Source of the DNA: Eopsaltria australis
Taxonomy: Eukaryota; Chordata; Aves; Passeriformes; Petroicidae
Assembly: GCA_034509425.1 (NCBI GenBank)
Contig: JAVTVJ010000438.1
Coordinates: 992,001-1,056,000 of the forward strand
DNA length: 64,000 nt
Direction: 5' to 3'
A program made the translations under genes and the position numbers. Shown here piece by piece: positions 62,619-64,000 of this stretch. Below the pieces are notes generated by a model. It was given only the letters and a program-made list of their open reading frames with translations, was not told the DNA's origin and did not search any database. Numbering within the stretch: position 1 is the stretch's first letter; the number at the start of each line of letters is the position of its first letter.

Positions 62619-64000
62619 GTAATAAGAGAGAAATCATCTAGGCAACCTTGCAATCCCAAAGCAATTCAAGCAGCTGACACAGAGCACAGCTGAGATGCAG
62701 CCACCTTTACAACAAAGGGCCTCAGCCTGGCTTGCAAGACACTTTAACAGCCACGGGATAGAAAGCAAAGCTGTTTGGGTTGAGGGCACTTGCTTCCAGG
62801 ACAAGGTTTTAATGAGGGAAGCTCCCGTACCTTTGGGCTTTGTTACAGTGTCATTTGGGAAGACTGTTGCCTAGGGAGCTGTACAGAGCTATACAGCAGC
62901 TAAATGTATGCAAGAGAGAAAACACTTCCACAACGTACAGCCCTTAAATTCATATTCTTTCCATGGTTTGGGAATATTTGATTGCCTGGTGCCTGTGTTC
63001 TCTAATGACATCTTCCCTGCAGAGTGTCCGAGGTTGTACTGGACAGCTCAAGGCTGTGTCTCCTGTGTACCCAGCATTCTTTCTTCTTGCCTATGAAGCA
63101 CTGGTAAAGGTGCTTTTTGGCAGGGAACTTTCCTCTGCTTCAGCAGCAGACCAGGAGATGTCCTCAGTGTCCGAGATCAAAGTCGTACCTAGCAGGCAGC
63201 TTGCTGCCAGGAGCTTGGATTGGATTCACTCCAGATGTACCCCTGGATGGCTTTCCTCCCCTCTTCATCACAGTAATCCTCTGCCAGTGGCAGTGATCTA
63301 CACATCCCTGTGTTTCTCAGTGCCTTCATAACTCCAGCCTCTGCTGCCCCTCTCTCCCAGTGTGCTGGTTCTGCAGGCACCTTCTGCTTTCCTTCAATGC
63401 CTCAGGAGGCAATGTTCCTGTTGCAGTCATAAGAAGCCACCCCACAACTCCATCCACCTCCTGGAATTACTTCCAAGGCCTCTTCCTCCTCTCCTTGAGC
63501 ACTTTCAATGGTCTTTCCTGTTCACAATACTTGGGAGCAATAAAGATGTGTGCTGCCAGCCTTCATATGTATGCCTACAAGGGATGAGATATTTGATAGG
63601 CTTTAAAGATGCCCTTTACTGAGCATGCAAAATTGCTCTGAGAAAGCTCTGCAATTATTCTGCAGGATGTACACAGGAAAGATGATATCTGTCCCCTTCC
63701 TCCTTGTATCTAATTGTTCCTAATAAAAGAAGAAGCCTAAAAAGGAGGTAATAAGCCAGACTGGAATCAGGGTCCCACACACCTCCAGGGCCCTGGAGGA
63801 GTCTAAAATCACTCTGACCTTTTTGCTCCTGGCCTTTCTGCCTAATAATAAGCATTACGCTTTTCTGCACCGCTTGCCATCCCGAGATCTCCAAGTACTC
63901 CGCATGTGTGATTAAGAGCACTCCCTGCCCACATACAGAGCTGTTTGTCAGGATGACTACCCCCTCTTTGCAAGGGAGACACTGCAGCTCATCGCGTCAG
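60734..64000 (+). other. Intron 1 of the plus-strand gene (partial)
   Basis: The DNA after the donor at 60734 has no recognisable coding exon up to the right edge. I looked for the start of the B4GALT4 protein, a short cytoplasmic tail followed by a membrane anchor, and did not find it. A (TAA)n microsatellite lies at 62581-62625. The remaining frames are short and unsupported. Confidence 0.5.
62581..62625 (+). repeat. (TAA)n trinucleotide microsatellite
   Basis: About thirteen TAA copies followed by TAGTAATAAG. It lies in the presumed first intron of the right-hand gene. Confidence 0.96.

Noticed and set aside
63538..63545. AATAAA poly-A-like word in the right-hand intron
   Set aside because: No exon or transcript end context precedes it; single AATAAA words are frequent by chance.
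1..64000. tRNA, rRNA, CRISPR array or bacterial-type operon
   Set aside because: None was seen; the sequence is vertebrate nuclear DNA with spliced genes and CR1 repeats.

Overview
This window comes from a vertebrate nuclear genome, and a songbird (passerine) is the best fit. CR1 LINE fragments are the only common interspersed repeat. A solo LTR at about 37.94-38.51 kb matches, from memory, a family I know from songbird genomes. There are no Alu-, L1- or B-type mammalian repeats. Spliced, sparse genes with CpG-rich first exons lie among long non-coding DNA. Nearly all open reading frames here are short chance frames.

Only one protein-coding exon can be named. On the minus strand at 7775-7874 lies the first coding exon of ARHGAP31 (CdGAP, a Rho-family GTPase-activating protein), ending in a clean GT splice donor. 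Everything to its left (1-7774) is the start of ARHGAP31 intron 1. The CpG-rich DNA to its right (about 7875-9100) is the leader and promoter zone and carries a (GT)n microsatellite. At the other end, a strong CpG island (about 59.9-61.15 kb) holds a plus-strand first exon with a CAG|GTAAGC donor at 60733/60734. From the gene order known around human ARHGAP31, the likely owner is B4GALT4, which lies divergently upstream of ARHGAP31. This is synteny inference, since no B4GALT4 coding exon is in the window.

The roughly 51 kb between the two promoters is intergenic. It holds five CR1 loci, one of them an old, nearly full-length ORF2 copy interrupted by a younger CR1 in the opposite orientation. 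It also holds the songbird LTR, a degraded Ty3/Gypsy-type reverse transcriptase/RNase H fossil at about 46.6-47.45 kb (rare in birds), and many microsatellites. Several short blocks rich in homeodomain, octamer and E-box words look like candidate conserved enhancers, which suits a divergent pair of regulated genes.

I found no CRISPR array, operon, tRNA, rRNA or other self-contained new system. The Gypsy fossil and the candidate enhancer blocks are the parts most worth following up.
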